Positions 25,414 to 35,161 of a DNA stretch of 64,000 bases are shown here, one piece after another. Positions within the stretch are counted from its first letter, which is position 1; every line of letters starts with the position of its first letter. The translations under genes were made by a program, and so were the position numbers. A model generated the notes under the pieces. The model worked only from the letters and a program-made list of their open reading frames with translations, was not told where the DNA came from and did not search any database. The DNA is taken from positions 124,001 through 188,000 of the forward strand of contig JAHJHI010000009.1 in NCBI GenBank assembly GCA_018824085.1, read 5' to 3'. This DNA is from Gammaproteobacteria bacterium (GTDB taxonomy: Bacteria; Pseudomonadota; Gammaproteobacteria; Burkholderiales; Rhodocyclaceae).

Positions 25414-26484
25414 ATGAGCGCACAGCCCCCCGTCGATCCATTCCGCAGCTACCTGCGCTGGTGCGCGCTGAGCGCGTTGCTGGTGTGCGCGGTCGCCTTC
25501 GCCATCAACGCGGTCGTCGATCCGCTGTGGCACCTCGCGGGTAATCTGGTCACCGGCGTGAACCCGCACTTCAACGAGCGCCAGTCCAAGATCAACCTGC
25601 TGCGCCGCCATGCCGGCGACTACGACTGCGTGATCTTCGGCAGTTCGCGCGGCACGCTGATGCCGGGCGAAGCCTTCGCGCCGCACCGCTGCTTCAACCT
25701 CGCGTTCGCCAGCGGCCAGATCGAGGAATTCAACGCCTACGCCGACTATCTGAAACACATCGGCGTGCATCCCAGCCTCGTGGTCGTCGGCGTGGACGGT
25801 TTCAACTTCATGCGCGAAGGGCGCGACACCCCGGTCATCCCGGACTTCGTTCGCGAAGGACGGGATCCGCCCGGCGCGCTGCGCGACTACCTGTCGATCG
25901 GCAGTCTGGAAATGTCCATGCAAAGCCTGTTCGAGCCGGGCACGCCGCGCCACTACGACCGTGATTTCAACTGCGTCATCCGCGCCGACGCGCCGCACTT
26001 CGACCCCGCGAACTTCCGCCGTGCCGAAGGCCTGCAGCGGCGCGACGCCGAGCGCCGCCGGCAGATTCCCTTTGTTGCGGACAACGCGCGCCTGTACGGC
26101 GAGCTGGCGGCCCGCTTTCCGCACGCTCGCGTCATCGCCTACGTGCCGCCGATCAGCGCCTGGCGGATCGACGACATGGCGCGCCGCGGCGTGCTCGACG
26201 GTTACACCGACGCGCTGTACGCCACCGCGCAGCACTTTGCGCGCATGATCGATTTTTCGGTGCCGGACGCCCGCACCGCACGCACCGACAATACCTATGA
26301 CGGCTCGCACTACTCGCTGGACATCAACCGCGACATCGCGCGCCAGCTGCTCGACCCGGCCCCGCCGGCCTGGGGCGTCGACATGACGGGGCTGAGCCGT
26401 GACGTATACCTGAGCCGTTACCGGCAAGCGCTGCTAGCATTCCGCGACTCCCAGTTGCCCCGCGCCGCAGCGCCTGACCAGTGA
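25414..26484 (+). CDS. SGNH-like extracytoplasmic protein, partner of MBOAT copy 2
   Basis: A 356-residue protein anchored by an N-terminal helix (ALLVCAVAFAINAVV) with an SGNH-like domain outside. VIFGSSRGTLMPGE is the nucleophile block and NTYDGSHYSLDINRD holds the Asp/His pair. It lies 9 bp after the MBOAT gene. It is unlike the 15778 protein except in these motifs. The likely job is to accept acyl groups from the MBOAT and place them on EPS. Here the MBOAT comes first, whereas in the first pair the SGNH gene comes first. Confidence 0.75.
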   Translation: MSAQPPVDPFRSYLRWCALSALLVCAVAFAINAVVDPLWHLAGNLVTGVNPHFNERQSKINLLRRHAGDYDCVIFGSSRGTLMPGEAFAPHRCFNLAFASGQIEEFNAYADYLKHIGVHPSLVVVGVDGFNFMREGRDTPVIPDFVREGRDPPGALRDYLSIGSLEMSMQSLFEPGTPRHYDRDFNCVIRADAPHFDPANFRRAEGLQRRDAERRRQIPFVADNARLYGELAARFPHARVIAYVPPISAWRIDDMARRGVLDGYTDALYATAQHFARMIDFSVPDARTARTDNTYDGSHYSLDINRDIARQLLDPAPPAWGVDMTGLSRDVYLSRYRQALLAFRDSQLPRAAAPDQ

Positions 26485-26557
26485 GCCGACCGCCCTTCCC
26501 GAACCGTCCCGATGCCGTTGCGCATTGCGCCCCCCGCCGGCTGCGGAGTGTGCAGGC

Positions 26558-27511
26558 GTGACGCCGGTGATTTCCATCATCATGCCGTGCTACAACGGCG
26601 CGCGGCACCTGGCGCAGGGCGTCGCCAGCGTGCAGGCGCAGACGCGCACCGACTGGCAGCTCGTCATCGTCGACGACGGCTCGAGCGACGACTCCTGGGC
26701 CGTGATGCAGTCGCTCGCCGAAGCCGAGCCGCGCATCGTTCCGGTACGCCAGGACAACGCCGGTGCCGCCGCCGCACGCAACCACGGCCTCAAGGTCGCC
26801 AGCGGGCGGCTGATCGCCTTCCTCGACGCGGACGACACCTGGCACACGGATTTCCTCGCGCTCATGTCGAACGCGCTGGCCGGACGCGAAGACACGGCGC
26901 TGGCCTACTGCGGCTGGCAGAACGTCGGCCTCGGACGCGAAGGCAGCAAGCCCTTCGTGCCGCCGGAATACGAAGGCCCCGGCAAGACGGAAGCGCTGCT
27001 CGGCGGCTGCCGCTGGCCCATCCACGGCGCCATGCTCGGCGCCGCGGCGATCCGCCTGCACGGCGACTTCGACACCGCGCTCAGTTCCTGCATGGACTAC
27101 GACCTGTGGCTGCGTCTGGGTTGCCGGCTGACGCTGGTGCGCGTGCCCGAAGTGCTCGCCTTCTACCATTTCCATGACGGCGAGCAGATCACCAAGAACC
27201 GCTCGCGCATCGCCTTCAACCACCTGCGCGCCCAGCGCAAGTTCCTGGCCGCCAACCCCGGCGTCGAAGAACAGCTGGGCACGGAAAAGGTACGCGCGCT
27301 GACCGACGGCGAACTGCTGCATCGCGCCTACACGAGCTACTGGAAGGGCGATCTGGCGACCGCACGGCCGTTGTTCCGCGCCGTCATGGCAAGCCGCTAC
27401 GGCAGTGCGAAGGACTGGCTCTACATGCTGCCCGCGCTGCTGCCGCTGCCGCTGCACCGCCTGCTGCTGCGCATGCTACGGACGCGTTCCGCGCCCGATT
27501 CACCGAGATAG
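26558..27511 (+). CDS. Family 2 glycosyltransferase
   Basis: A 317-residue GT-A enzyme that begins VISIIMPCYNGARHLAQGV, with VIVDDGSSDDSW, AGAAAARNHGL and DxD motif FLDADDTWH. The acceptor-side motif is SSCMDYDLWLRLG. The GTG at 26558 was taken as start because it sits directly before the fold and has GGAG upstream; an in-frame TTG at 26525 would add an 11-residue Pro-rich extension. A soluble enzyme at the inner membrane for repeat-unit assembly; donor unknown. Confidence 0.9.
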   Translation: MTPVISIIMPCYNGARHLAQGVASVQAQTRTDWQLVIVDDGSSDDSWAVMQSLAEAEPRIVPVRQDNAGAAAARNHGLKVASGRLIAFLDADDTWHTDFLALMSNALAGREDTALAYCGWQNVGLGREGSKPFVPPEYEGPGKTEALLGGCRWPIHGAMLGAAAIRLHGDFDTALSSCMDYDLWLRLGCRLTLVRVPEVLAFYHFHDGEQITKNRSRIAFNHLRAQRKFLAANPGVEEQLGTEKVRALTDGELLHRAYTSYWKGDLATARPLFRAVMASRYGSAKDWLYMLPALLPLPLHRLLLRMLRTRSAPDSPR

Positions 27512-27518
27512 GCCGCAC

Positions 27519-28463
27519 ATGATCAGTTTTGCCTTCTGCACCTACAACCGGGCCGACCGCCTGGAAGCGCTGGTCGCGGCGATGCGCGCCCAGCAGGCCG
27601 ACGCCGCATTCGAAATCCTGGTCATCAACAACAACAGCAGCGACGACACGCTCGCCGTGCTGGAGCGCCTCGCCGCACTGCCCGGCGTGCCGCTGCGCTA
27701 CGTGACCGAATCGACCCAGGGCATCGTGCCGGCGCGCAACCGGGCGCTGGCCGAGGCGATGTCGAGCGACATCCTCATCTTCATGGACGACGACGAGCTG
27801 CCGCACCCCGGTCTGGTCGCCGCCGCGCACCACGCCATCGCAATCGAGGGCGCGCAGTGCGCCGGCGGGCGGGTCGAGGTGAGCTTCGCGCCGGGCCAGC
27901 GGCCGCGCTGGCTGGAGGACAACCTGCTGGGCTTCCTGGCCGAGGTGAATCACGGCCCGGACGCGTTCTGGATCACCGACGACACGAAGCCGATCTGGAC
28001 CGCCAACGTCGCCTACGACATGCGCATTTTCCGGGACGATCCGGCGCTGCGCTTCGACAAGCGCTTCGACCGCATCGGCAACGTGATCGGCGGCGGCTCC
28101 GACGCCATCATGTTCCGCGCGCTGCTGGAGCGGAAACTGCGCATCCGCTACCGGCCGGACATGGCGGTGGACCACTTCGTCGAAACCTGGCGCCTCAAGC
28201 GCAGCTACTTCCTGCGCCTGCACTATCGCGGCGGCCTGCGCTTCGGCGAACACCGCATGGCGCGCTCGCCGCGCGAAGTGCTGGGCATGCCGCCCTTCCT
28301 GATCCGCCAGCTGCTGTCGCAGGGCGCGCAATGGCTGGCCATGTGGGCAAGCGGCAAGCCGGGCGCGCTGCGCCAGGGCATGAACGCGGCCCACACCTTC
28401 GGCGCGCTGCGCGGCTACCGGCGGCGCGGCCGTCCGGCGGCCATCGCCGGCACGTCGGCCTGA
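27519..28463 (+). CDS. Family 2 glycosyltransferase
   Basis: A 314-residue GT-A enzyme starting MISFAFCTYNRADRLEALV, with LVINNNSSDDT, GIVPARNRAL and metal site IFMDDDELPHP. A later WTANVAYDMRIF and GGGSDAIMFRALLE resemble the catalytic-base area of this family. The ATG lies 7 bp after the upstream stop. C-terminal residues are basic, which could favour membrane association. It belongs to the same broad group as the next gene (28486). Confidence 0.9.
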   Translation: MISFAFCTYNRADRLEALVAAMRAQQADAAFEILVINNNSSDDTLAVLERLAALPGVPLRYVTESTQGIVPARNRALAEAMSSDILIFMDDDELPHPGLVAAAHHAIAIEGAQCAGGRVEVSFAPGQRPRWLEDNLLGFLAEVNHGPDAFWITDDTKPIWTANVAYDMRIFRDDPALRFDKRFDRIGNVIGGGSDAIMFRALLERKLRIRYRPDMAVDHFVETWRLKRSYFLRLHYRGGLRFGEHRMARSPREVLGMPPFLIRQLLSQGAQWLAMWASGKPGALRQGMNAAHTFGALRGYRRRGRPAAIAGTSA

Positions 28464-28485
28464 GCCGGCCGGACACCGTGCTGAC

Positions 28486-29412
28486 GTGAGAGCGCCGACC
28501 GAACGCACCGCAACGCAGACGCTGGTCGTGCTCATCTGCACGCACAACCGGCGTGCACTGCTGGAGAAGGCGCTCGCCTCGCTCGACGCCGCGCACCGCC
28601 CGACCGCCTGGCGCGTGTGCGTGCGCGTCATGGCGAACGCCTGCACCGACGACACGCTGGACTGGCTCGCCGGCCGCGACAACGGCCTGCCGTTGAGCTT
28701 CGACCACGAACCGCGTCCCGGCAAATCGCACGCGCTCAACCGTGCGCTGGACGGTCTGCACGCGGACGCGGTGGCCTTCGTCGACGACGACCACCGGGTC
28801 GACCCCGGCTATCTGCAGGCGGTGTGCGCCGCGTTCGACCGAGACCGCGCGGCCGACCTGCTGTGCGGGCGCATCCTGCCCGACTGGGATGGCAGCGAAC
28901 CGGCCTGGGTACATGACGCGGGCCGCTACCGCGTCTATCCGCTGCCGGTACCGCGTTTCGAACTCGGCGACGACGGTGGCCCTGTCACGCCGGGGCGCGC
29001 CGTGCCGGGGGGCGGCAACCTGGCGGTGCGCGGCCCGTGGCTCGCGCGCGTCGGCGGGTTTTCGGTCGAACTCGGCCCGCAAGGCCACAATCTCGGTGGC
29101 GCGGAGGACATCGACTGGGTGCTGCGCGCGCTGGCACTCGGCGCGCAGCTTCATTACGCGCCGGACATGGTGCAATTCCATTACGTGGACGGCGCCCGCC
29201 TGAAGACCGGCTACGTCGTGCGCAAGGCGTTCGCGCGCTCGTCGTCGACCGCGCGCGTCGAAGGCACGCGCCCGGCGCCCTACATGCTGCGCAAGACGCT
29301 GGGCTACTTCGGCTCGGTGCTGGCGTCCTGGTCGGCGGCACGGCGCCGGCACTATCTGGTGCGGCTGGCCGCATCGCTCGGCGAGCTGCACGGCGCGCTG
29401 AAGAACCGCTGA
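28486..29412 (+). CDS. Family 2 glycosyltransferase
   Basis: A 308-residue GT-A enzyme with TLVVLICTHNRRALLEKAL, ANACTDDTLD, KSHALNRALD and DxD-like AFVDDDHRVDPG. PGGGNLAVRGPWL and GGAEDIDWVLRAL follow. It starts with GTG 22 bp after the previous stop. The arrangement of motifs is like the 27519 enzyme, suggesting an old duplication within the operon. Its acceptor is unknown. Confidence 0.88.
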   Translation: MRAPTERTATQTLVVLICTHNRRALLEKALASLDAAHRPTAWRVCVRVMANACTDDTLDWLAGRDNGLPLSFDHEPRPGKSHALNRALDGLHADAVAFVDDDHRVDPGYLQAVCAAFDRDRAADLLCGRILPDWDGSEPAWVHDAGRYRVYPLPVPRFELGDDGGPVTPGRAVPGGGNLAVRGPWLARVGGFSVELGPQGHNLGGAEDIDWVLRALALGAQLHYAPDMVQFHYVDGARLKTGYVVRKAFARSSSTARVEGTRPAPYMLRKTLGYFGSVLASWSAARRRHYLVRLAASLGELHGALKNR

Positions 29413-29434
29413 CGAGGACATCCGCCGTACCGCC

Positions 29435-30391
29435 ATGTCTATGCTGAACAAACTGCACAAGCTGGGCGATCCCGACATCGTCGCCAAGAACCTGGTCGAG
29501 CTGAAGCGCCAGGCGCGCGGTGCCTGGTGGAACCTCACCCGTCCGCACGTCGCGCCGCCCGTATTCCTCATCGGCTGCTCGCGCTCGGGCACGACGGTCA
29601 CCTTCGAAACCATCGGCGCATCGCCGCAACTGCTCAATCTGGGCTTCGAAATCCCGCAGTTCTGGAACAGCCTGCACGGTCCGCTGAACAACGGCTGGCA
29701 CTCGGAAGCCGCCGGCGCGCAGGACGCCAAACCGGCGCACCGCGACGCCGCGCTGCGCTTCTTCTACCAGCGCCTCGGGCGCGGGCGCGTGCTCGACAAG
29801 ACCTGCATCAACGTGATGCGCGTGGCCTATCTGCACGCGCTGTTCCCGGACGCGAAGTTCGTATTCATCCAGCGCGACGGCCGCGACAACATCAGTTCGA
29901 TGATCGACGGCTGGCGGCTCGGCCGCACCGACGGCGATTTCCACCTGTCGCAGTTCCTCGGCGACTTCCCCGAGCCGGTGGCGATCAACGGCGGCGAATA
30001 CACCGACTGGGCGTTCTTCCTCGCGCCCGGCTGGCAGAACTACAACCGCGCGCCGATCGAGGAGGTGTGCGCCTTCCAGTGGATCAGCGCCAACGAGCTG
30101 GCGCTCGACGCCGCCGCCGCACTGCCGCCCGGGCGCTGGATACACCTGCGCTACGAAGACCTGTTCGAGCGGCCGGTCGACATGTTCCGCGACGTCTATG
30201 CACGGCTCGACCTCGACTTCACGCCGGACATCGAACAGCGCTGCCGCACGCTGGACCAGCGCCCGACCAGCATCGTCAAGGGCCGGCCGGCCAAGGCGAA
30301 GTGGAAGCAGCAGAACCCGGAACTGATCGAACGCATCCTCGATCGCATCGCGCCGATGCAGGCGCGACTCGGCTACGACACCGGCGCATGA
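29435..30391 (+). CDS. Sulfotransferase family protein (copy 1)
   Basis: A 318-residue protein with the PAPS-binding signatures of sulfotransferases. The 5'-phosphosulfate loop is LIGCSRSGTTV (45-55) and the 3'-phosphate motif is FIQRDGRDNISSMI (144-157). No signal peptide is present, so it would act in the cytosol on lipid-linked or nucleotide-linked sugar. The natural product would be a sulfated EPS repeat unit. Its stop overlaps the next glycosyltransferase by ATGA. The sulfotransferase at 41579 is only distantly similar. Some family members transfer to other molecules, so the substrate is an inference from context. Confidence 0.85.
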   Translation: MSMLNKLHKLGDPDIVAKNLVELKRQARGAWWNLTRPHVAPPVFLIGCSRSGTTVTFETIGASPQLLNLGFEIPQFWNSLHGPLNNGWHSEAAGAQDAKPAHRDAALRFFYQRLGRGRVLDKTCINVMRVAYLHALFPDAKFVFIQRDGRDNISSMIDGWRLGRTDGDFHLSQFLGDFPEPVAINGGEYTDWAFFLAPGWQNYNRAPIEEVCAFQWISANELALDAAAALPPGRWIHLRYEDLFERPVDMFRDVYARLDLDFTPDIEQRCRTLDQRPTSIVKGRPAKAKWKQQNPELIERILDRIAPMQARLGYDTGA

Positions 30392-31281
30392 GCACGCCGC
30401 GCGTCAGCATCGTCATGCCGGCGTACAACTGCGCCTGGTGCATCGACCGCGCCATCGATTCGGTCATGGCGCAAACCTTCACCGATTTCGAACTGATCGT
30501 CGTCGACGACGGCAGCAGCGACGACACGCCGGCGCTGCTGGCCGCGCGCGGCGACGCCATCCGCGTCATCCGCCAGGCCAATGCCGGCATGTCGGCGGCG
30601 CGCAACACCGGCATCGCGGCAGCACGCGGCGACTGCATCGCCTTTCTCGACAGCGACGACTGGTGGCGCCCGGCAAAGCTCGCGCAGCAAGTGGCGCTGC
30701 TGGACGCCGAACCGGACATCGGCTTCTGCTCGTCGGCCACCGAGCTGCAGTCACCCGACGGCGACGTCGTCGGCACGTGGGGCTGCCCGGCGCAGGCCGA
30801 CGATCTGGTCGCCCGCATGCTCGGCGGTCATTCCGCAGTGGCCGGCGGCGCCTCGTCCGTCATGGTGCGGCGCGAACTGCTCGCGCGTGCCGGCGTGTTC
30901 GACGCCCGCCTGCGCGGCGCCGAGGACACCGACCAGTGGGTGCGCCTCGCGGCCGCCGCGCGCTACGCCTGCCTGCCCGACGCGCAGGTTGTCGTCACCC
31001 GCAACCCGGGCAGCGTGAGCCGCAACCGTGAGGCGATGCGCCGCGGCGCGCTCGACTGTCTGGACAAGAACCGCGCGCTGCTGCCGGCCGACCGGCGCGG
31101 CGCTTACTGGCGCGCCTGCCGGGCCAGCGTGCTGGCCGACTACGCGAAATGGCGCTACCGCGACGGTGATCGCGCCGCCGCGCTGCGCGATCTGGCGCAG
31201 GCCTTCGCGCTCGCGCCGCTGGCGCGCGGCCGCCTGCTCGCGTCGCTGGCGCTCGCCATGCTGACCGGCCGCGCGGTCTGA
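30388..31281 (+). CDS. Family 2 glycosyltransferase
   Basis: A 297-residue GT-A enzyme with VSIVMPAYNCAWCIDRAI, LIVVDDGSSDDT, AGMSAARNTGI and metal site FLDSDDWWRP. GAEDTDQWVRLA is the acceptor/base region. The start overlaps the sulfotransferase stop by ATGA, so sulfation and this glycosyl transfer may act on the same intermediate. The C-terminus has Arg/Ala-rich helices typical of membrane-associated enzymes of this group. Confidence 0.9.
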   Translation: MSTPRVSIVMPAYNCAWCIDRAIDSVMAQTFTDFELIVVDDGSSDDTPALLAARGDAIRVIRQANAGMSAARNTGIAAARGDCIAFLDSDDWWRPAKLAQQVALLDAEPDIGFCSSATELQSPDGDVVGTWGCPAQADDLVARMLGGHSAVAGGASSVMVRRELLARAGVFDARLRGAEDTDQWVRLAAAARYACLPDAQVVVTRNPGSVSRNREAMRRGALDCLDKNRALLPADRRGAYWRACRASVLADYAKWRYRDGDRAAALRDLAQAFALAPLARGRLLASLALAMLTGRAV

Positions 31282-31289
31282 ACGCCGGC

Positions 31290-32153
31290 ATGCCCGCCGC
31301 GCTGTCAGTCGTCATCCCGGCGCACAACGCCGCGCGCTGGATTGCCGAAGCGGTCGCCAGCGTGCAGGCACAGGCGCTGCAACCCGCGCCGGATGTCGTC
31401 GTCGTCGCCAACCACTGCAGCGACGACACGGCCACGATCGCCGCCGCCGCCGGCGCACGCGTCATCGACAGCCCGGCCCCCGGCCCGGCCGCCGCCCGCA
31501 ACGCCGGCGTCGCCGCAACGACCACGCCGCATGTCGCCTTCCTCGACGCCGACGACCTGTGGCCACCCGCCAGTTGCGCCGCGCGGCTCGCGCTGCTGGA
31601 CGCCACGCCCGACGCGGCCATGGTGTTCGGCGACTGCCTGCAGTTCGACGATGACGATGACGGCGGCGGCCGGCGCATGCACGCGCGCAGCCTGTTCGCC
31701 GCCGGCGGACTCGACGCCGCGTTCTTCGGCGACCCGGTGCGCGTCATCGACCCGCTCGAGCGGCTGCTCGACGCCGACTTCGTCACCACCGGTGCCGTCA
31801 TCATGCGGCGCAGCGCCTTCGACGCGCTCGGCGGTTTCGACCCGACCTTGCCGCTGGTGGAAGACCTCGACCTGTGGCTGCGCACCGCCGCGCGCTACCC
31901 GGTGCTGTGGCACGGCGCGACGGCACTGCTGCGGCGGCGCCACGGCAGCAATCTGTCGCGCGACGCCGCCGCCATGCAGCGCGCCTACATCGACGTGCTG
32001 GCGCGGCTCGCCGCGCTGCCCGAGGCGCAGCCGCTGCGCGCGCGCATCCGCCGGCTGCAGCGGCGCGAGCATCGCGCGCTGGCACGCACCGCACTCGCCG
32101 CCGGGCGGCCGCTGCAGGCACTCGCGCACGGCTGGCGCGGATGCACGCCATGA
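31290..32153 (+). CDS. Family 2 glycosyltransferase
   Basis: A 287-residue GT-A enzyme with LSVVIPAHNAARWIAEAV, VVVANHCSDDT, GPAAARNAGVAA and DxD site FLDADDLWPP. An unusual acidic run (FDDDDDGGGRR) falls near residue 115, between the donor and acceptor halves. LVEDLDLWLRTAAR holds the probable catalytic base. Its last codons overlap the start of the asparagine-synthase-like gene by ATGA. Confidence 0.88.
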   Translation: MPAALSVVIPAHNAARWIAEAVASVQAQALQPAPDVVVVANHCSDDTATIAAAAGARVIDSPAPGPAAARNAGVAATTTPHVAFLDADDLWPPASCAARLALLDATPDAAMVFGDCLQFDDDDDGGGRRMHARSLFAAGGLDAAFFGDPVRVIDPLERLLDADFVTTGAVIMRRSAFDALGGFDPTLPLVEDLDLWLRTAARYPVLWHGATALLRRRHGSNLSRDAAAMQRAYIDVLARLAALPEAQPLRARIRRLQRREHRALARTALAAGRPLQALAHGWRGCTP

Positions 32154-33844
32154 CCGTCTCCGCGCGGGCCGCGCACTACGGCTGTTTCGACCCGCACCGC
32201 GGCGCGCCCGGCGCACTCACGCTGACCGACGGCTGGACGCCGCTTTCCAGTGCACGCGGCACCACCGCCATCGCCGGCATCTTCTACGGACAAGACAGCC
32301 TGTCGGGCGACGCACTGCTGCAAGGCCGCGCCATCGATGCGGACGGGCGCTATGCGCTCGCCGCCTGCGACGACGCCGGGCGGGAATTGCGGCTGGCGCG
32401 CGACCCGGCCGGTTCGGTCGCGCTGTACTGGCATCGCGACAGCGCCGGCCGCGTGCACTTCGCGACCACGCTGCACGCGCTGCTCGCCCGCCTGCCGGCG
32501 GCGCCCGCACTGTCGCGTGACGGCCTGCATGAATACCTGCGCTTTCTCGACATCGCCGCGCCCAACACAGTGTTCGACGGCGTGTACGCGCTGCAAGCCG
32601 GCCAGGCGATGGCGTTCGGCGCCCGTGGCTCACACGCGCCGGCATCCGTCCTTGCCGCACCGGCGGTGCCCGCCGACTACGCCGCCGCGTGTACCGAACT
32701 GGAAGCACGCCTGCGCGACGCCATCGCGCGCCGGCTCGCCGGCAGCCGCGCCAGCGCCTGCTTCCTCAGCGGCGGCGTCGACTCGGCATTGCTGTGCGCA
32801 CTGGCCCGCGCCGACGGACACCGCATCGACGCATGGACGGTCGGCTTTGACGCCGCCGAACTCGACGAATCACCGACCGCCGCCCGGATTGCGCAGCATC
32901 TCGGCGTTCCGCACCACGTGCTGCGTGTCGATGCCGACGCACTGGAAACCGCATTCGGGCGCGCCCACGCCCAGGCCGAACAGCCGTACTGCGACCCTGC
33001 CGGCGCACCGACCCGGCTCGCGTTCGAAGCGTGCGCGGCGCACGCCGACCGCGTGCTCGACGGCACGGGAGCCGAAGCCCTTCCGGGCGAGATGCCGGCG
33101 CGCTGGCGCCGCATCGCGCATGACTGGATCGCGCCGCTGCCGGCCGGCCTGCGCCGCGCCGCGACGCAGACCTTGCGTGCCCTGCCCGGGCTCGACGGCT
33201 ATGCCCGCATGACCGCCTTCGCCACGGCGCAGGATCTGTTCATCCGCTGGCAGGGTTTCAGCGCCGAAGACATCCAACGGCTGACCGGCCACGTGCCCGA
33301 CTTCTCCGGCACGCACTTCTATCGCTGCTTCGACGCGCTGCGCGGCGCCTCGCCGCTGCGCCGCCAGGCCGTGCTGCAAGGGCTTGCGCTGCCCGACGAC
33401 AGGCTGCAGCAGGCGGCGCTCGCCACCGGCCTGCGCGTCGAGCATCCGTTCGCCGCACCGGACGTGAGCGCGCTGATGCAGGCGCTGCCCGAACCCTGGT
33501 GTCATCGCCCCGACCGTCCCAAACGTGTGCTGCGCGACCTGCTCGCCCGGCATGTGCCGGAAGCCGTCTGGGCATCGCCGAAGCGCGGTTTCAACATCGA
33601 CCTGCCGGGCCTGCTGCGCGGCCACGACCACCGTTTGCTGCGGCGCTACCTGTGTGACGCGGTGGCACTCGCCCGCCTGCCGCTCGACCCGGACGAGGTG
33701 GTGCGCTGGCGCGACCGCTTCATGGCCGGCGACGACGGCGCAACGCATCGCGTGTGGGCGTTGCTCAATCTGTCCGCCTGGCTGGAAAGCCGTGGCAATG
33801 CGGCATCTGTCCTCGCCGCGCAGCCCCGGCCTCGGCTACAGTAG
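32150..33844 (+). CDS. Asparagine-synthase-like enzyme without glutaminase Cys (copy 1)
   Basis: A 564-residue protein of the asparagine synthase superfamily. The C-terminal synthetase domain has the ATP pyrophosphatase loop CFLSGGVDSALL (SGGVDS at 207-212) and GTGAEALPGE in place of the usual GDGGDE. The N-terminal part has the glutaminase fold outline but begins MTVSARAAHYGC, so the nucleophilic Cys2 is absent, as is any NGEIYN-like motif. It therefore cannot hydrolyse glutamine in the usual way, like lasso-peptide cyclases and beta-lactam synthetase. It may form an amide or ester from an adenylated carboxylate and another amine donor. Coupled to the upstream glycosyltransferase by ATGA. 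Substrate unknown. Confidence 0.85.
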   Translation: MTVSARAAHYGCFDPHRGAPGALTLTDGWTPLSSARGTTAIAGIFYGQDSLSGDALLQGRAIDADGRYALAACDDAGRELRLARDPAGSVALYWHRDSAGRVHFATTLHALLARLPAAPALSRDGLHEYLRFLDIAAPNTVFDGVYALQAGQAMAFGARGSHAPASVLAAPAVPADYAAACTELEARLRDAIARRLAGSRASACFLSGGVDSALLCALARADGHRIDAWTVGFDAAELDESPTAARIAQHLGVPHHVLRVDADALETAFGRAHAQAEQPYCDPAGAPTRLAFEACAAHADRVLDGTGAEALPGEMPARWRRIAHDWIAPLPAGLRRAATQTLRALPGLDGYARMTAFATAQDLFIRWQGFSAEDIQRLTGHVPDFSGTHFYRCFDALRGASPLRRQAVLQGLALPDDRLQQAALATGLRVEHPFAAPDVSALMQALPEPWCHRPDRPKRVLRDLLARHVPEAVWASPKRGFNIDLPGLLRGHDHRLLRRYLCDAVALARLPLDPDEVVRWRDRFMAGDDGATHRVWALLNLSAWLESRGNAASVLAAQPRPRLQ

Positions 33845-33879
33845 CCGCCATTCCAGCTTCCGCACGCCGACCGGCCCGC

Positions 33880-35106
33880 ATGAGCCAGCACAGCGCATCG
33901 AGCATCCGCCAGATACAGTCCCCCGCAGCCGTGCCGGCGTCGACGCCGCGTGCGCTGCGCATCCTGATGTATTCGACCTATTTCCCGCCCGAGTTCAGCG
34001 GCGCCGCGCAGCAGGCGCTGATGCTGGCGCGCCGGCTGCGCCGCCTCGGCCACCACGTCGAATTCGTCACCGTGCGCTGGCGCGACCTGCCGCAGCACGA
34101 CGTCGTGGAAGGCTTTCCGGTGACGCGGCTGTATGCCGGGCGTCGCCGCAAGCACCGAGAACTGCGGCTGTGGGCCAACCTGTGCGCCTATGTGTGGCGG
34201 CGCCGGCGCGACTTCGACGTGCTGCACAGCCACGGCGCCTATTACACGAACGCCATCGTCGGCCCGCTGGCCCGCGTCGCCGGACTCAAGTCCATCGTCA
34301 AGGCCAGCCTGGCAAGCGACGACCTGCACAACGTCGGACGCACGCTGTCGGGCCGGCTGCATCTGTCGCTGCTGCGCCAGGTCGACGCCTGCGTCGCCAT
34401 CAGCCACGATCTGGTGCGCGAATTCGGCGACTGCGGCGTCGCCGCAGAACGCATCCACTACCTGCCCAACGGCGTCGACACCGACCTGTTCCATCCGGTC
34501 GACGCCGCGAGCCGAAGCGCACTGCGCGCGCGGCTCGGCCTGCCCGCCGACCGCCCGGTGGCGCTCTACGTTGGCGTCATGGACGGGCGCAAGAACATCG
34601 AATGGCTGGCGCGCCAGTGGGTCGCCCGCGATGGATTCGGCATGGACGCGCAGCTGCTGGCCATCGGTCCGCAAAGCCGGGAGGATCCGGACGGCGAGCT
34701 GATCGGACGCCTGCGGGCGTTGCAGCATGAAGCTCCCCGCCGGTTCGCGCTGCATGCACACAGCGCGGAGATCGAAAACTACCTGCGCGCCGCCGACCTG
34801 CTGGTGCTGCCGTCGCATCGCGAAGGACTGCCGAACGTCGTGCTCGAGGCGATGGCGAGCGGCCTGCCCTGCGTCGCGGCCGATGTCAGCGGCACGCGCG
34901 ATCTGGTACGCAACGGCCATACCGGCTACACCTATGTGCCGGACGACGCGGAGTCGCTGGCCGGCGCGGTGACGCGCGCGCTGGCGCCGGACGCGCGCGC
35001 GCTCGGCGACAACGGCCGGCGGATGGCGGAACAGACGTTTTCACTGGAAGCAATTGCCCGGGAGTACAGCGCGCTCTACGGCAGCCTGCTGGAAACACAA
35101 CAATGA
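33880..35106 (+). CDS. Family 4 glycosyltransferase
   Basis: A 408-residue GT-B enzyme. The N-terminal domain has MYSTYFPPEFSGAAQQA, the C-terminal donor domain has YLPNGVDTDLFHPV and the nucleotide-sugar motif SHREGLPNVVLEAMASGLP (ExxxxxE type). The ATG at 33880 follows the preceding stop by 35 bp; the frame runs upstream into the previous gene without a better start. It probably adds a hexose with retention of configuration to the growing repeat unit. Confidence 0.9.
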   Translation: MSQHSASSIRQIQSPAAVPASTPRALRILMYSTYFPPEFSGAAQQALMLARRLRRLGHHVEFVTVRWRDLPQHDVVEGFPVTRLYAGRRRKHRELRLWANLCAYVWRRRRDFDVLHSHGAYYTNAIVGPLARVAGLKSIVKASLASDDLHNVGRTLSGRLHLSLLRQVDACVAISHDLVREFGDCGVAAERIHYLPNGVDTDLFHPVDAASRSALRARLGLPADRPVALYVGVMDGRKNIEWLARQWVARDGFGMDAQLLAIGPQSREDPDGELIGRLRALQHEAPRRFALHAHSAEIENYLRAADLLVLPSHREGLPNVVLEAMASGLPCVAADVSGTRDLVRNGHTGYTYVPDDAESLAGAVTRALAPDARALGDNGRRMAEQTFSLEAIAREYSALYGSLLETQQ

Positions 35107-35161
35107 CGACGCACCGTCGCGCGCGACGCGCAGCGGGTGTCCGCTAAGGAAAGGCACAACG

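Noticed and set aside
23713-26427. 900-codon minus-strand frame opposite the deacetylase, MBOAT and SGNH genes
   Set aside because: It spans three good plus-strand genes and shows the same low-complexity mirror composition.
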